From NCBI GenBank assembly GCA_947646915.1, contig CANSII010000013.1:1-40897 (forward strand): a stretch of 40,897 nt of DNA, given 5' to 3'. Below are positions 1 to 7,998 of this stretch, piece by piece. A program made the position numbers and the translations under genes. The notes below the pieces were generated by a model. The model saw only the letters and a program-made list of their open reading frames with translations. It ran no database searches and was not told the DNA's origin. This DNA comes from an uncultured Clostridium sp. GTDB taxonomy: Bacteria; Bacillota; Clostridia; TANB77; CAG-508. Within the stretch, counting starts at the first letter, position 1; each line of letters begins with the position of its first letter.

Positions 1-173
1 TTCAAAGTGAGTTTGACCTGAGTTGTTATTCACTTTAACCTGTTATAGTGTGTTTATATACTTTGAATTTTCAGTTTCTTAAACGCCTTGGAAAACGGAA
101 CTGCGAAATATATATCTTTTTTCTAAATATTATATTTTTTCAAAATGCCGAAACTTAAAAAAAATTATAAAAC

Positions 174-201
174 TTGCAATTATAGAAAAGAATGTTATAA
201 T
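174..201 (+). promoter_or_regulatory. Sigma-A-type promoter of the HELSH protein gene
   Basis: TTGCAA at 174-179 and TATAAT at 196-201 are separated by 16 bases, and a TG one base before the -10 (193-194) makes it an extended -10 promoter. The start site would fall near 208, giving a leader of about 11 bases before the ATG at 219. Bases 1-173 contain no gene that I can see. Confidence 0.55.
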
Positions 202-218
202 TAAATTTAGGTGATAGT

Positions 219-1304
219 ATGGAAACTTTACAACAAAAAAATATATATAATCCTTTTTTAAAATATGGAAATGAACTAGAAGCAATAATATCTGAAAAAC
301 AATATACTACAGATATTGCTAATATGTTAAGATTATCATTTCCTGTAATGATAGAATACTATGGGCATGAATATAAAGATATTTTTTTTGATGTATTAAA
401 AAAAATTGATATTAAAATTCCAGAAAATGGTGAAAATATGTATGATATTTTACAGAAATATATACTTCATAACATAAAACACAAATCACAAGTATGTGCA
501 GTTAATGATGCTGAATTAAAAAGAGCTTCAGGAGTTCATTCTTTAATGCCTATATTTAAAATTGTGAATGGAAAAGCTGTATTAATTGGAAGGTCAGAAG
601 TTGTTTCAATAAGAAAAAATGAAAAAAACACACTTTATACTTTAGCTACATTTGTACATGAATTATCTCATGCATTTAAATCTAATCAAAATAGTATAAA
701 CTTATTTCAAGACAAAGATGGAAATCAAATTTTAGTAATTAGAAATGGAATATCTGTCATTTATAGCAAAGTGTATATAGAAGATGGTACAATTGTAATA
801 GACGATATTCAACAAAACAATCTTGGTTTAGAAGAAGGAATAAATACTTATGATGAAAACAATATTATAAATAAAATTTTGTCTTTACCAAGAAGCCAAA
901 TTCCTAATAGCTGTAAAGAATTATATAATTCTTTACAATTACCCGCTTCAAAAACTGAATATACTTCTGCAGGTTATATTCAAGAAACTTTGTGTGCAAA
1001 AAAATTACTGACAAAATGCTCTATGACTCCAATTGTACGACAAGATCAATTTATAGGAACAAATAATTGTGAACAAAAATACAATTCTATTACTAATAAT
1101 CCTCTAAATACTTGGCAAAATTTAAATTCAAAAATTGATTTATCTGTTAAGCATACATATGATAGATATAACTATCCTCTCCCTGCAATGCTCCAAAAGT
1201 GGTTAAAAGAGCATTATGATGAAATTATTGGCAATTTACAAGATATTCATTCAATGTTAGATGAATGTTCTAAAAATGAAAATTCATTGTATAACTGTAT
1301 ATAG
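219..1304 (+). CDS. Uncharacterised protein with HELSH zinc-peptidase-like motif
   Basis: 361-residue soluble protein with no signal peptide or membrane segment. I do not recognise the family. The only diagnostic element is FVHELSHAFK around residue 147, an HExxH motif of the zincin metallopeptidase type, set in a helix-like context. A Glu-rich stretch about 60 residues later (LGLEEGINTY) could supply a third zinc ligand, as in gluzincins, but this is inference. The start is supported by TTAGGTGATAGT just upstream and by the extended -10 promoter. Asn- and Lys-rich composition matches the rest of the window. It may be a protease, or a non-peptidase toxin- or phage-associated protein that shares the motif. 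The ORF is certain, the function is not. Confidence 0.8.
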   Translation: METLQQKNIYNPFLKYGNELEAIISEKQYTTDIANMLRLSFPVMIEYYGHEYKDIFFDVLKKIDIKIPENGENMYDILQKYILHNIKHKSQVCAVNDAELKRASGVHSLMPIFKIVNGKAVLIGRSEVVSIRKNEKNTLYTLATFVHELSHAFKSNQNSINLFQDKDGNQILVIRNGISVIYSKVYIEDGTIVIDDIQQNNLGLEEGINTYDENNIINKILSLPRSQIPNSCKELYNSLQLPASKTEYTSAGYIQETLCAKKLLTKCSMTPIVRQDQFIGTNNCEQKYNSITNNPLNTWQNLNSKIDLSVKHTYDRYNYPLPAMLQKWLKEHYDEIIGNLQDIHSMLDECSKNENSLYNCI

Positions 1305-1329
1305 AGAATTGATACTTTTTGCAAATCCC

Positions 1330-1365
1330 TTGATATATTTTCTTATATATAATATTATATATAAG
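1330..1365 (+). promoter_or_regulatory. Promoter overlapping a perfect 24-bp palindrome
   Basis: TTGATA at 1330-1335 and TATTAT at 1353-1358 are 17 bases apart. The interval 1342-1365 is a perfect 24-bp palindrome (arm CTTATATATAAT) that covers the -10 region. A dimeric repressor site is possible. An AT-rich coincidence is the alternative. Confidence 0.35.
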
Positions 1366-1391
1366 ATTATTAAAAGGAGGATAAAAATTTT

Positions 1392-2180
1392 ATGAAAAAT
1401 ACAAAAACATATGGTATTATATTTTTAGTTTTAATTATAATTATTTTTTCATTTATTATGTATTATAGAAGTACAAATTGGCCTATTAAATTTAAATCTG
1501 AACTAGATCATTTCTTTGGTCAAGGAAATTGGGAAATTTTATCAGAAAAAGAAAGCAATAGTATACTATATAATACATATAACTATAATATAGTTAGTAA
1601 TACATATACTAAAAATGAACCTGGTAAATATTACAATTGGTATATACAATTTAAATCTAAAAATGGTGAGACAAATATTGGTAAAATCACAAATCATGCT
1701 TTAAAGATTAATAATGACAAGTATTGGATATTTGATTCAAAAAGATATTCTGTTAAACAAGCCTTTATTTTAGAATTAATGGATATTTCTTTTAATATAG
1801 TTGGTAAAGATGTATTTGATGAATTTATAAGTAGTCAATTATCTGAAAATGAAGCAGATTGTATTGATGTTACTATATCTTATTATGGTGGAAATCCAAG
1901 TCCAAAATTTTATGATGAGCTTTTCGAACAACCTTGGTTTACTATTAATAATATTAATGCTGAAAATTTCTTATCTTCTGATTTATATGATTTTTATATA
2001 TCAATAAAAGCTCATGATTATAAAGTCAAAAAATTATCAGAAGAGGAACATCAACATTTGCTTGATAATTTTGAAACTATCCAAAAAAATCTAGTTCAAA
2101 AATATAATAATAATGCTTCTTTCGAAATTTATTTTGATAAAGAACATTCTGTTAAATATATAAATGGAGTAATCAAATAG
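1392..2180 (+). CDS. Membrane-anchored hypothetical protein
   Basis: 262 residues. Residues 8-24 form one hydrophobic segment (IIFLVLIIIIFSFIMYY) after a short basic N-terminus, so it is an N-terminally anchored extracytoplasmic protein or an uncleaved-signal protein. The rest is hydrophilic and aromatic-rich with no motif I recognise. AAGGAGG at 1375-1381 sets the start. A strong intrinsic terminator follows the stop directly, so this is a monocistronic unit or the end of a short operon with the HELSH gene 87 bases upstream. No function assigned. Confidence 0.8.
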   Translation: MKNTKTYGIIFLVLIIIIFSFIMYYRSTNWPIKFKSELDHFFGQGNWEILSEKESNSILYNTYNYNIVSNTYTKNEPGKYYNWYIQFKSKNGETNIGKITNHALKINNDKYWIFDSKRYSVKQAFILELMDISFNIVGKDVFDEFISSQLSENEADCIDVTISYYGGNPSPKFYDELFEQPWFTINNINAENFLSSDLYDFYISIKAHDYKVKKLSEEEHQHLLDNFETIQKNLVQKYNNNASFEIYFDKEHSVKYINGVIK

Positions 2181-2218
2181 AATATCCAAAGGGTAACATT
2201 TCCCTTTGGATATTTTTT
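2181..2218 (+). terminator. Intrinsic terminator after the membrane-anchored hypothetical
   Basis: Perfect 13-bp stem: arm AATATCCAAAGGG at 2181-2193, partner at 2202-2214, 8-base loop, then a T run. It begins immediately after the stop codon and separates this gene from the converging minus-strand operon. Confidence 0.9.
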
Positions 2219-2220
2219 CT

Positions 2221-2670
2221 TTAAAGTACAGATGAAATAACATATTCTATATGATCTGTATGAGTAATACAATCTATTCCAAAAGTCATATTTTCTAATT
2301 CTTTTGAACCATCAATATGAACATTATATACTTGTATGGTTACATTATTTCCATTTTCTGAAATAATATCTCCTACTTCATATTCAATTCTAGAGCCACC
2401 ACCATTAAAATAATATAATACTCCATTTGTATTTCTATAACCACCTGTAAAATTTTTATTAAAGCAATCTTCTGTCATATAACTCATCATTGTATCTTTA
2501 TAATCAGAATATTTTACATCAGTTTTTACAAAATTATCACTTGTTATTGTTTTTTCACTATCTTCATATGTTTTTGAAATAAATCCTAATTTTTCTAATA
2601 CAGCACGTGGTGAACCTTCTCTAGCTCCAACTAATTCTATATAATTTTTTATAGCTCGCTTTTTAAAGCC
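2221..2670 (-). CDS. -1 frame extension of the second anti-sigma protein (C-terminal domain)
   Basis: Open frame of about 150 codons that overlaps the end of the upstream anti-sigma ORF and lies in its -1 frame. Read from 2670 it gives KKRAIKNYIELVGAREGSP and continues to a stop at 2221. Its only internal ATG cluster (2490) has no convincing ribosome site. The fold pattern (a ...YMTEDCFNKNF... helix region, then strands with NGVLYYFNGGG and NVTIQVYNV) resembles the preceding extracellular domain of the 4385-2649 protein, so it reads as a second tandem domain of the same protein. It could be made by programmed -1 frameshifting at the U UUA AAA heptamer, or be cut off by a real frameshift or sequencing error. 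The absence of stops over 150 codons argues for recent loss or continued use. Confidence 0.6.
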   Translation of the reverse strand, partial: GFKKRAIKNYIELVGAREGSPRAVLEKLGFISKTYEDSEKTITSDNFVKTDVKYSDYKDTMMSYMTEDCFNKNFTGGYRNTNGVLYYFNGGGSRIEYEVGDIISENGNNVTIQVYNVHIDGSKELENMTFGIDCITHTDHIEYVISSVL

Positions 2671-4385
2671 TTATTTATTTCTTCTTGATTTGAAAGTTCT
2701 AATCCACTTCCATAATTAAAATCTATTGTTTCTACATCAAATTCATCAATTAACCATTTATCTCCATTTTTTATTACTGAAAATTTACTTTCTCTATATT
2801 CATGGTCTTGAGAACCTGGAGTTACAGAATTCCATGTTACAACAGTAGCCGTTATTTTATTATTTGATATAACAATATTTTTAAAACTATCCCATTGATC
2901 ATAAGTATAAGCTCCCTCTACACCATTACGCATATAAATTTTTCCATCTTTTTTGAATAGTATAGCTGGAAGATTATTTTCAAATTCTTTTTTTCCATCA
3001 TTTAAAAATGTATTATTTAAAACTTGTTCATAATTAGAAACATTATAAGCATCATTATATTTTTCATTGCCCTTTGTAAAGTACTTATCAGGTTCAGTAT
3101 ATAAATTTACAAGTTCTAAAAATTTATCTCTTAATATTTGAGTTGCCTCATTTTCATTCATCTGATTATTTTGTGTTGGTGTTTCTGTTTTTTTATCTAC
3201 AAATGTTGAATTTGATCTACTACTAATAAAGTATTTTGAATATTGATTATTTTCATTTAATATCAAACCTACTGACATTTCGTAAACTGGTAATTCTTCT
3301 ACTTTTCCTTCATCATAATCTGTTTGTGTTGGATAGCAATATGTAAATGTTACATTATATATTCCTGATGTATAAGATATATCTTTTACATCTAAGCATA
3401 ATCCTGTAGGCCATTCGTCTCCATAACTTGAATCTATATATTGTTTTTTACCTTTTATAGTTTCTTTATAATATCCACTACCAATTTGTAATTTCATTAG
3501 TCCATCTTCTTCTAATTGTATTTTTGTAAAAGCTTCCACTATATTATTTAATTTTTCAGCATCTATTACTTCTTCATATTCAAATCCTTGCGTTTTTTTC
3601 TCTCCTGTATAAATATTTATATTATTTATCTTTGCTATTTGTTTTGCAACAGTTATATTTTTATTATTTTCTAGTATCTCTCCTGAAAGACTTCCATATC
3701 TATCATCTGCATAATCTAAAAGTGCGAATGCTCCTAAATATTGTTTTAATTCTTCTTCTGATATTTTCTTTACTGCTTCTTGATTTCCAACTACGATTAT
3801 TTCTCTATTTACTAAATCTATTTTTAATGTAACTAATTCTTCACTATCTTTATTTATTTTTAATTCTAATTCATTTATATCATTTTTATAATTTGGTAAC
3901 CATATATTAGCTGTATATATTGGATCAGTACTATATTTTGATAATTCACCTAATTTATTTCCATCTCCATCATTTACTTTAAATGTTAACGTTGTGTCTT
4001 GTTCTTCTTCTGTTCTTTCCACTTGTAAATATAAACCTGATTTGTTATCTTTTACTACTAATCTATTTACTTGTATTCTTATTCCTTTTGCTATTTCTAT
4101 TGGTTTATATGATATTGTTATGTCTTTATCTGATAATATTTCATCTCTGTTATTTGTGTCTTTCGATGAGCTTATCATGTCTTTTATCATAAAAAATATA
4201 TTTTGATATCCTTGTGTTGAAGCATATATGTTACTTCCTGCAAATACTACTGTTACACATGCTGCTGTAATAATAACTCTCTTTAATGTTACTCCTTTAA
4301 CTTTTTTCTTTTTCTCTTCTTTCGTTACTCCCTCTATATTGTTAATTCCTTGATTTATATTTTTTACTTCTTTATTTTCTTCCAT
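2649..4385 (-). CDS. Anti-sigma-like membrane protein lacking its cytoplasmic domain
   Basis: About 578 residues from the ATG at 4385, preceded by GGGG in a suitable place; a TTG at 4397 would add MGNT. Order: short charged cytoplasmic tail; membrane segment (VIITAACVTVVFAGSNIYA); conserved juxtamembrane block (QGYQNIFFMIKDMISSSKD); a large extracellular region closely matching the paralogue encoded at 7999-10176; then a C-terminal domain from about residue 410 (NEATQILRDKFLELVNLY...) that resembles NTF2-like or IseA-type domains. The N-terminal sigma-binding part found in the paralogue is absent and sits in the separate ORF at 4468-4599. It is the last gene of the sigma-factor operon. It ends prematurely relative to the -1 frame extension. 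Either a split functional sensor or a decaying duplicate. Confidence 0.75.
   Translation of the reverse strand: MEENKEVKNINQGINNIEGVTKEEKKKKVKGVTLKRVIITAACVTVVFAGSNIYASTQGYQNIFFMIKDMISSSKDTNNRDEILSDKDITISYKPIEIAKGIRIQVNRLVVKDNKSGLYLQVERTEEEQDTTLTFKVNDGDGNKLGELSKYSTDPIYTANIWLPNYKNDINELELKINKDSEELVTLKIDLVNREIIVVGNQEAVKKISEEELKQYLGAFALLDYADDRYGSLSGEILENNKNITVAKQIAKINNINIYTGEKKTQGFEYEEVIDAEKLNNIVEAFTKIQLEEDGLMKLQIGSGYYKETIKGKKQYIDSSYGDEWPTGLCLDVKDISYTSGIYNVTFTYCYPTQTDYDEGKVEELPVYEMSVGLILNENNQYSKYFISSRSNSTFVDKKTETPTQNNQMNENEATQILRDKFLELVNLYTEPDKYFTKGNEKYNDAYNVSNYEQVLNNTFLNDGKKEFENNLPAILFKKDGKIYMRNGVEGAYTYDQWDSFKNIVISNNKITATVVTWNSVTPGSQDHEYRESKFSVIKNGDKWLIDEFDVETIDFNYGSGLELSNQEEINKALKSEL
2664..2670 (-). 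promoter_or_regulatory. Candidate -1 frameshift heptamer U UUA AAA
   Basis: On the minus strand the end of the upstream ORF reads gcT TTA AAA agc in frame 0, the X XXY YYZ form of a canonical slippery heptamer. A -1 slip here continues as K-R-A-I-K-N-Y-I instead of terminating as S-E-L-stop. I see no strong downstream stem, only a weak 4-bp pairing, so this remains a candidate. Boundaries are approximate to one base. Confidence 0.4.
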
Positions 4386-4467
4386 TGTATTCCCCAACCT
4401 TTCTATTTTTTATTAAATTCATTGATATGTTAGTTTGTACTTTTTTAATTTAATGTTTTCTAAAAAT

Positions 4468-4599
4468 TTATTCAAAATTTTCATCTATTATTTTTTTATT
4501 ACAATTTAATAGCATAATCAAATATTTTATAAATTCTTCAGGTATACTTGTTTTCTTTATTTTTAGTTTTATAAAAATATCTTTTTCTTCATCTGTCAT
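4468..4599 (-). CDS. Detached anti-sigma domain peptide (43 aa)
   Basis: Short ORF starting at 4599 behind TGGAGGTAAAACTA, a good ribosome site, 28 bases after the stop of the GH5 gene. It begins MTDEEKDIFIKLKIKKTSIP and aligns with the N-terminus of the intact anti-sigma paralogue (MNNEEKDIYIRTKIKDKNIP). In that protein this part precedes the membrane segment and should contact the sigma factor. Here it stops after 43 residues, and the membrane and extracellular parts restart about 80 bases later. It may be a relic of a split gene, or a free cytosolic anti-sigma peptide. The family match is by eye. Confidence 0.6.
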   Translation of the reverse strand: MTDEEKDIFIKLKIKKTSIPEEFIKYLIMLLNCNKKIIDENFE

Positions 4600-4627
4600 T
4601 AGTTTTACCTCCATTTGTTAATTTAGT

Positions 4628-7600
4628 TTATTTTATATCTCTCATACCTTTTAATTTATAATAAACAAAAACGCTAAAGCCTATAATAAAAATTATAACT
4701 ACTCCTAATTGAATTTTACCTGCTTTTGGTAATTCTTTATCTGATACATCCATTGTTTTCTTATCATCTTTTTCTAATTTAGTTAAATCACTTCTTTTGT
4801 CTTCTGTAGTATCTTTATTAGTGTCATCTTTTCCTTCTTCTTTTTCTAAATCATTTCCTTCATTTGTTTCTTCCTTTCCTCCATTTGGTTTATCTTTATC
4901 ATTCTCTTCTTTTCCTGTAATATTTTCATTATTTGGATCATCTTTTTCAGTTTCTTGTTTTTCTATAACTTCTATTTCAAATTTTGCTTCTTTATTGGCA
5001 TAATTTAGTTTAACTTCTTGTTTTCCTACATTAGCACTATTATATCCTGATACATTAAATATCTCATCTGTCATATCCTTTTCTTGTACTGTATTATCAC
5101 TATATTTTAAGTTTATTTTTCCATCTTTTAGATCTAAATTATCATTTTTATTATATTTTAATTTTTGCGGTTTTTGTTTTATTTCTATACTTTCCAATTT
5201 AATTCCACCATTTAATAGTCCTTCTGCTGAGTCTATTCCTATTTTTTGTAATCCTATTTCATTTAAATGTAACATATCACTACACATATATTTTGAATCT
5301 TTTGAATATATTTTAGTAACATTTTTTGTTGTTAAAATAATATCTTCATTTTCATTTGCTAATTGTTGCTGTGCTTCAACTATAACATCTAGTGCATCGT
5401 CTGTATAATGTGAATTTTTTGCGTGCCAATATCCAGGTGTAATAATTCCTCCATATTCTAATTTTGCATCTTTTATAATTTTTTTATGAAATGATAAATA
5501 AGTTTCTTTATATTGGTTTACATTTATTTTACTAACTGCATCTGATTCTCCTTGATACATTATATAAAATTTATTTCCAATTTCACAATTATTATTTTTT
5601 GCGTATTCCTCTGCAAGTTTTGTTGCTTTATTTGCCTTTTTAGTAATATATGAAATTGCATTTGTATCAGATTTATCTGTAAAATACGTTATGTCTTTCC
5701 CACTAATAGCAGTATGAATAAATACTACTTTATGACCTGTTTCTTTCATATATTTTTCTACAAATGCTGGTATTAATGTTGATTTTTTTTGTTTTTCTAA
5801 TATTAATTTTCCATTATTGTATATATTATCACCTAAATTTTGTTGTGCATTTGATGTTGTTATATCTACTAATTGCGCCTTATTATTATCATTTCCATCC
5901 CATTTAGCTTCAAATGCAGTATTTTCTTCTATATTAGTTTTGTATGTTTTATTTGCTAAACCAACCATATTTGATTGTCCTGTAAATACTATAATATCTA
6001 AAATTTTCTTTTCTGTTTCTGAATTATCTGCTACTTTAAATGCTTTACTTCTTATTGCTGTTTTATTTACATCATCTTTTACATCTACATAAATAACTTT
6101 ATTTTTTCCCATTTCCCAATTTGCTTTATTATTTGTGCTAAAGTCCTGTATTAATTTATACTCTCCATTAGTTTTATTACATTCAATAAATTTATATGTC
6201 TTTGTTCCTGATCCTCCTGTTACATTTGCTATTAATGTAACATTGTCTCCTTCTTTTGCATTTTCATTGTTCACACTAACTTCTATGTTTAAATTTTGTA
6301 TTCCTTTTATTCTATTTAAAGTATTTTCTAAAAATGTTCCAAATACAAGCTTTCCATATTCAGATAAATACTTTTCGCTCATTACTCCATGTTGAAGTAT
6401 TTCGCTTTTTTTGCCAAGTTCTGTATTCCAAAGCGAGTATGTGTAATTTCCATGGCAAAGCATCCATGGTGCATTTAGTATATTTTCATTATTCCACCAA
6501 GCAAGATACTTTTTTGTAATTGCTGTATACTGTTTATCAAATACAGCACTATTACAACTTGAATTTCCCCATTCATTATATATTAGTGGAATATCTGTAG
6601 AATCATATAATTCCTTATATTTTTCATATGGATTACCATCATAGTAATGTTCTGTAATAAAAAAATTATCTATCTTTTCTTGTTTTACAGCATATTCATA
6701 AAATCTTCTAAGATCTTCTGCCGCCCAACTTCTATGTCCAAGTATTAATATTGGATTAGAATCATATTGTTGGATTATTGGTATAATTTGTTTTAAATAT
6801 TTCACTAAAACTTCATCTGTATTTGAGCCATCATGTGGCTCATTTGCTAATTCATAAAAAATATTTTCTTGTTTTCCATATTTCTGAGCAAAATGTGTAA
6901 AAAATCTTTTAGACATATCTGTATATTGAGTAATGTTACCATTTTTTCCAAGAATATGAAAATCTACCATACAATATAATCCTTCTTTTGTTGCTATATC
7001 AATAATTCTATCCATTTCTCTTATATATTCGTCAAACGCTGTGTTTAAACCTCTTTCTTCTCTAGTCACTGTGTCTACAGGGCTAGATGTCATATATTGT
7101 AAGTATGCTGGAAGTCTAACACAATTTATTCCCCAATATTTTAATGCATGTATTGTTTCTTCATTAAACATATATCCATAATCTAATAAATGAAATAATC
7201 CAACTCCATTTATCATTACTTCTTCACCTTTACCATTTTTTATCTTTTGACCATCTTTATGAAGTTTTCCTTGACCTTTTGCATTATATTTATCAATATA
7301 TTTATCTACATCATTTATATTTATTCCAAGACCATCTGCCCATTTCTTTTTCATTATTTGTATATCTTCTTGTTTTAATGTATTTATTTCTTCTTGTGTT
7401 AGATTTGATGTTGGTATTAATGATTTATCTTCTGATTTTTGTAATTCTTCTCTTGTATCTGAATTAACTGCTTTTGCTATATGATATTTTTCTCCATTAT
7501 ATTTTACCCATGCATAAAGTGTAATATCTTCTTTTGGCAAATTCGTTATTGATATTTTGCTTATGCTATTTTCTTTATATGTAAGAAATGTGTATTGATA

Positions 7601-7957
7601 ACAATAGTGTTGATCTTCATTTATAAATGCCACCTCTGATTTATGCTCTCTTTTTTGTCCATTTTCTGTAATTTGTACTTTTCTGCCTTTTATACTTTTA
7701 TCTGTTCTTATATAAAATATTAAATCCTTATTGCCTTCTACTTGATTTTCTTCAAAAATGAGATCTATATTTTGTGCTGAATTTGTTTTTATTTCAAATA
7801 AATTGCTAGTATTTTCTTCAAACTCTGTTAATTCTGTCATCATCTTTTCTGTTTCTGTTGACTTTACTTGTGATACTTCTATATCCTCCTTTTTGATGAA
7901 TAAAAGACTACATAATACAATAATCACAATTATAAGTAATACTCCTACTTTTTTCAT
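4628..7957 (-). CDS. Cell-wall-anchored GH5 glycosidase fused to a GQSNM (SGNH) acetyl-esterase
   Basis: 1109 residues, multimodular surface enzyme. Residues 1-20 are a signal/anchor segment. Residues about 60-165 look like a beta-sandwich. Residues about 230-540 are a GH5 cellulase-type barrel with GINCVRLP, the acid/base in NEP (Glu373), HYYD (His437) and the nucleophile in YNEWG (Glu462). Residues about 556-645 form an Ig-like module. Residues about 652-915 are a sialate-O-acetylesterase-like SGNH domain with GQSNM (Ser662), QGESD (801-805) and D893/H896. One more Ig-like module and a long Lys/Glu/Asp-rich stalk follow. The C-terminus is LPKAG (about 1076), a hydrophobic span and a basic tail, a variant sortase signal. 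A deacetylating glycan hydrolase for acetylated hemicellulose or mucin-like glycan is inferred. AAGGAGAGG lies 12 bases before the ATG. It sits between the two anti-sigma genes, so it probably belongs to that regulon. Confidence 0.88.
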   Translation of the reverse strand: MKKVGVLLIIVIIVLCSLLFIKKEDIEVSQVKSTETEKMMTELTEFEENTSNLFEIKTNSAQNIDLIFEENQVEGNKDLIFYIRTDKSIKGRKVQITENGQKREHKSEVAFINEDQHYCYQYTFLTYKENSISKISITNLPKEDITLYAWVKYNGEKYHIAKAVNSDTREELQKSEDKSLIPTSNLTQEEINTLKQEDIQIMKKKWADGLGININDVDKYIDKYNAKGQGKLHKDGQKIKNGKGEEVMINGVGLFHLLDYGYMFNEETIHALKYWGINCVRLPAYLQYMTSSPVDTVTREERGLNTAFDEYIREMDRIIDIATKEGLYCMVDFHILGKNGNITQYTDMSKRFFTHFAQKYGKQENIFYELANEPHDGSNTDEVLVKYLKQIIPIIQQYDSNPILILGHRSWAAEDLRRFYEYAVKQEKIDNFFITEHYYDGNPYEKYKELYDSTDIPLIYNEWGNSSCNSAVFDKQYTAITKKYLAWWNNENILNAPWMLCHGNYTYSLWNTELGKKSEILQHGVMSEKYLSEYGKLVFGTFLENTLNRIKGIQNLNIEVSVNNENAKEGDNVTLIANVTGGSGTKTYKFIECNKTNGEYKLIQDFSTNNKANWEMGKNKVIYVDVKDDVNKTAIRSKAFKVADNSETEKKILDIIVFTGQSNMVGLANKTYKTNIEENTAFEAKWDGNDNNKAQLVDITTSNAQQNLGDNIYNNGKLILEKQKKSTLIPAFVEKYMKETGHKVVFIHTAISGKDITYFTDKSDTNAISYITKKANKATKLAEEYAKNNNCEIGNKFYIMYQGESDAVSKINVNQYKETYLSFHKKIIKDAKLEYGGIITPGYWHAKNSHYTDDALDVIVEAQQQLANENEDIILTTKNVTKIYSKDSKYMCSDMLHLNEIGLQKIGIDSAEGLLNGGIKLESIEIKQKPQKLKYNKNDNLDLKDGKINLKYSDNTVQEKDMTDEIFNVSGYNSANVGKQEVKLNYANKEAKFEIEVIEKQETEKDDPNNENITGKEENDKDKPNGGKEETNEGNDLEKEEGKDDTNKDTTEDKRSDLTKLEKDDKKTMDVSDKELPKAGKIQLGVVIIFIIGFSVFVYYKLKGMRDIK

Positions 7958-7998
7958 AAGTTATTTCATCCTCTCCTTTTATATTTTAGTTACTATTC

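Noticed and set aside
3983-4206. Hydrophobic ORFs on the + strand opposite the anti-sigma genes (also 3632-3832, 9402-9878)
   Set aside because: They arise from the reverse complement of Lys/Glu/Asp-rich codons, have no ribosome sites, and are shadows of the real minus-strand genes.
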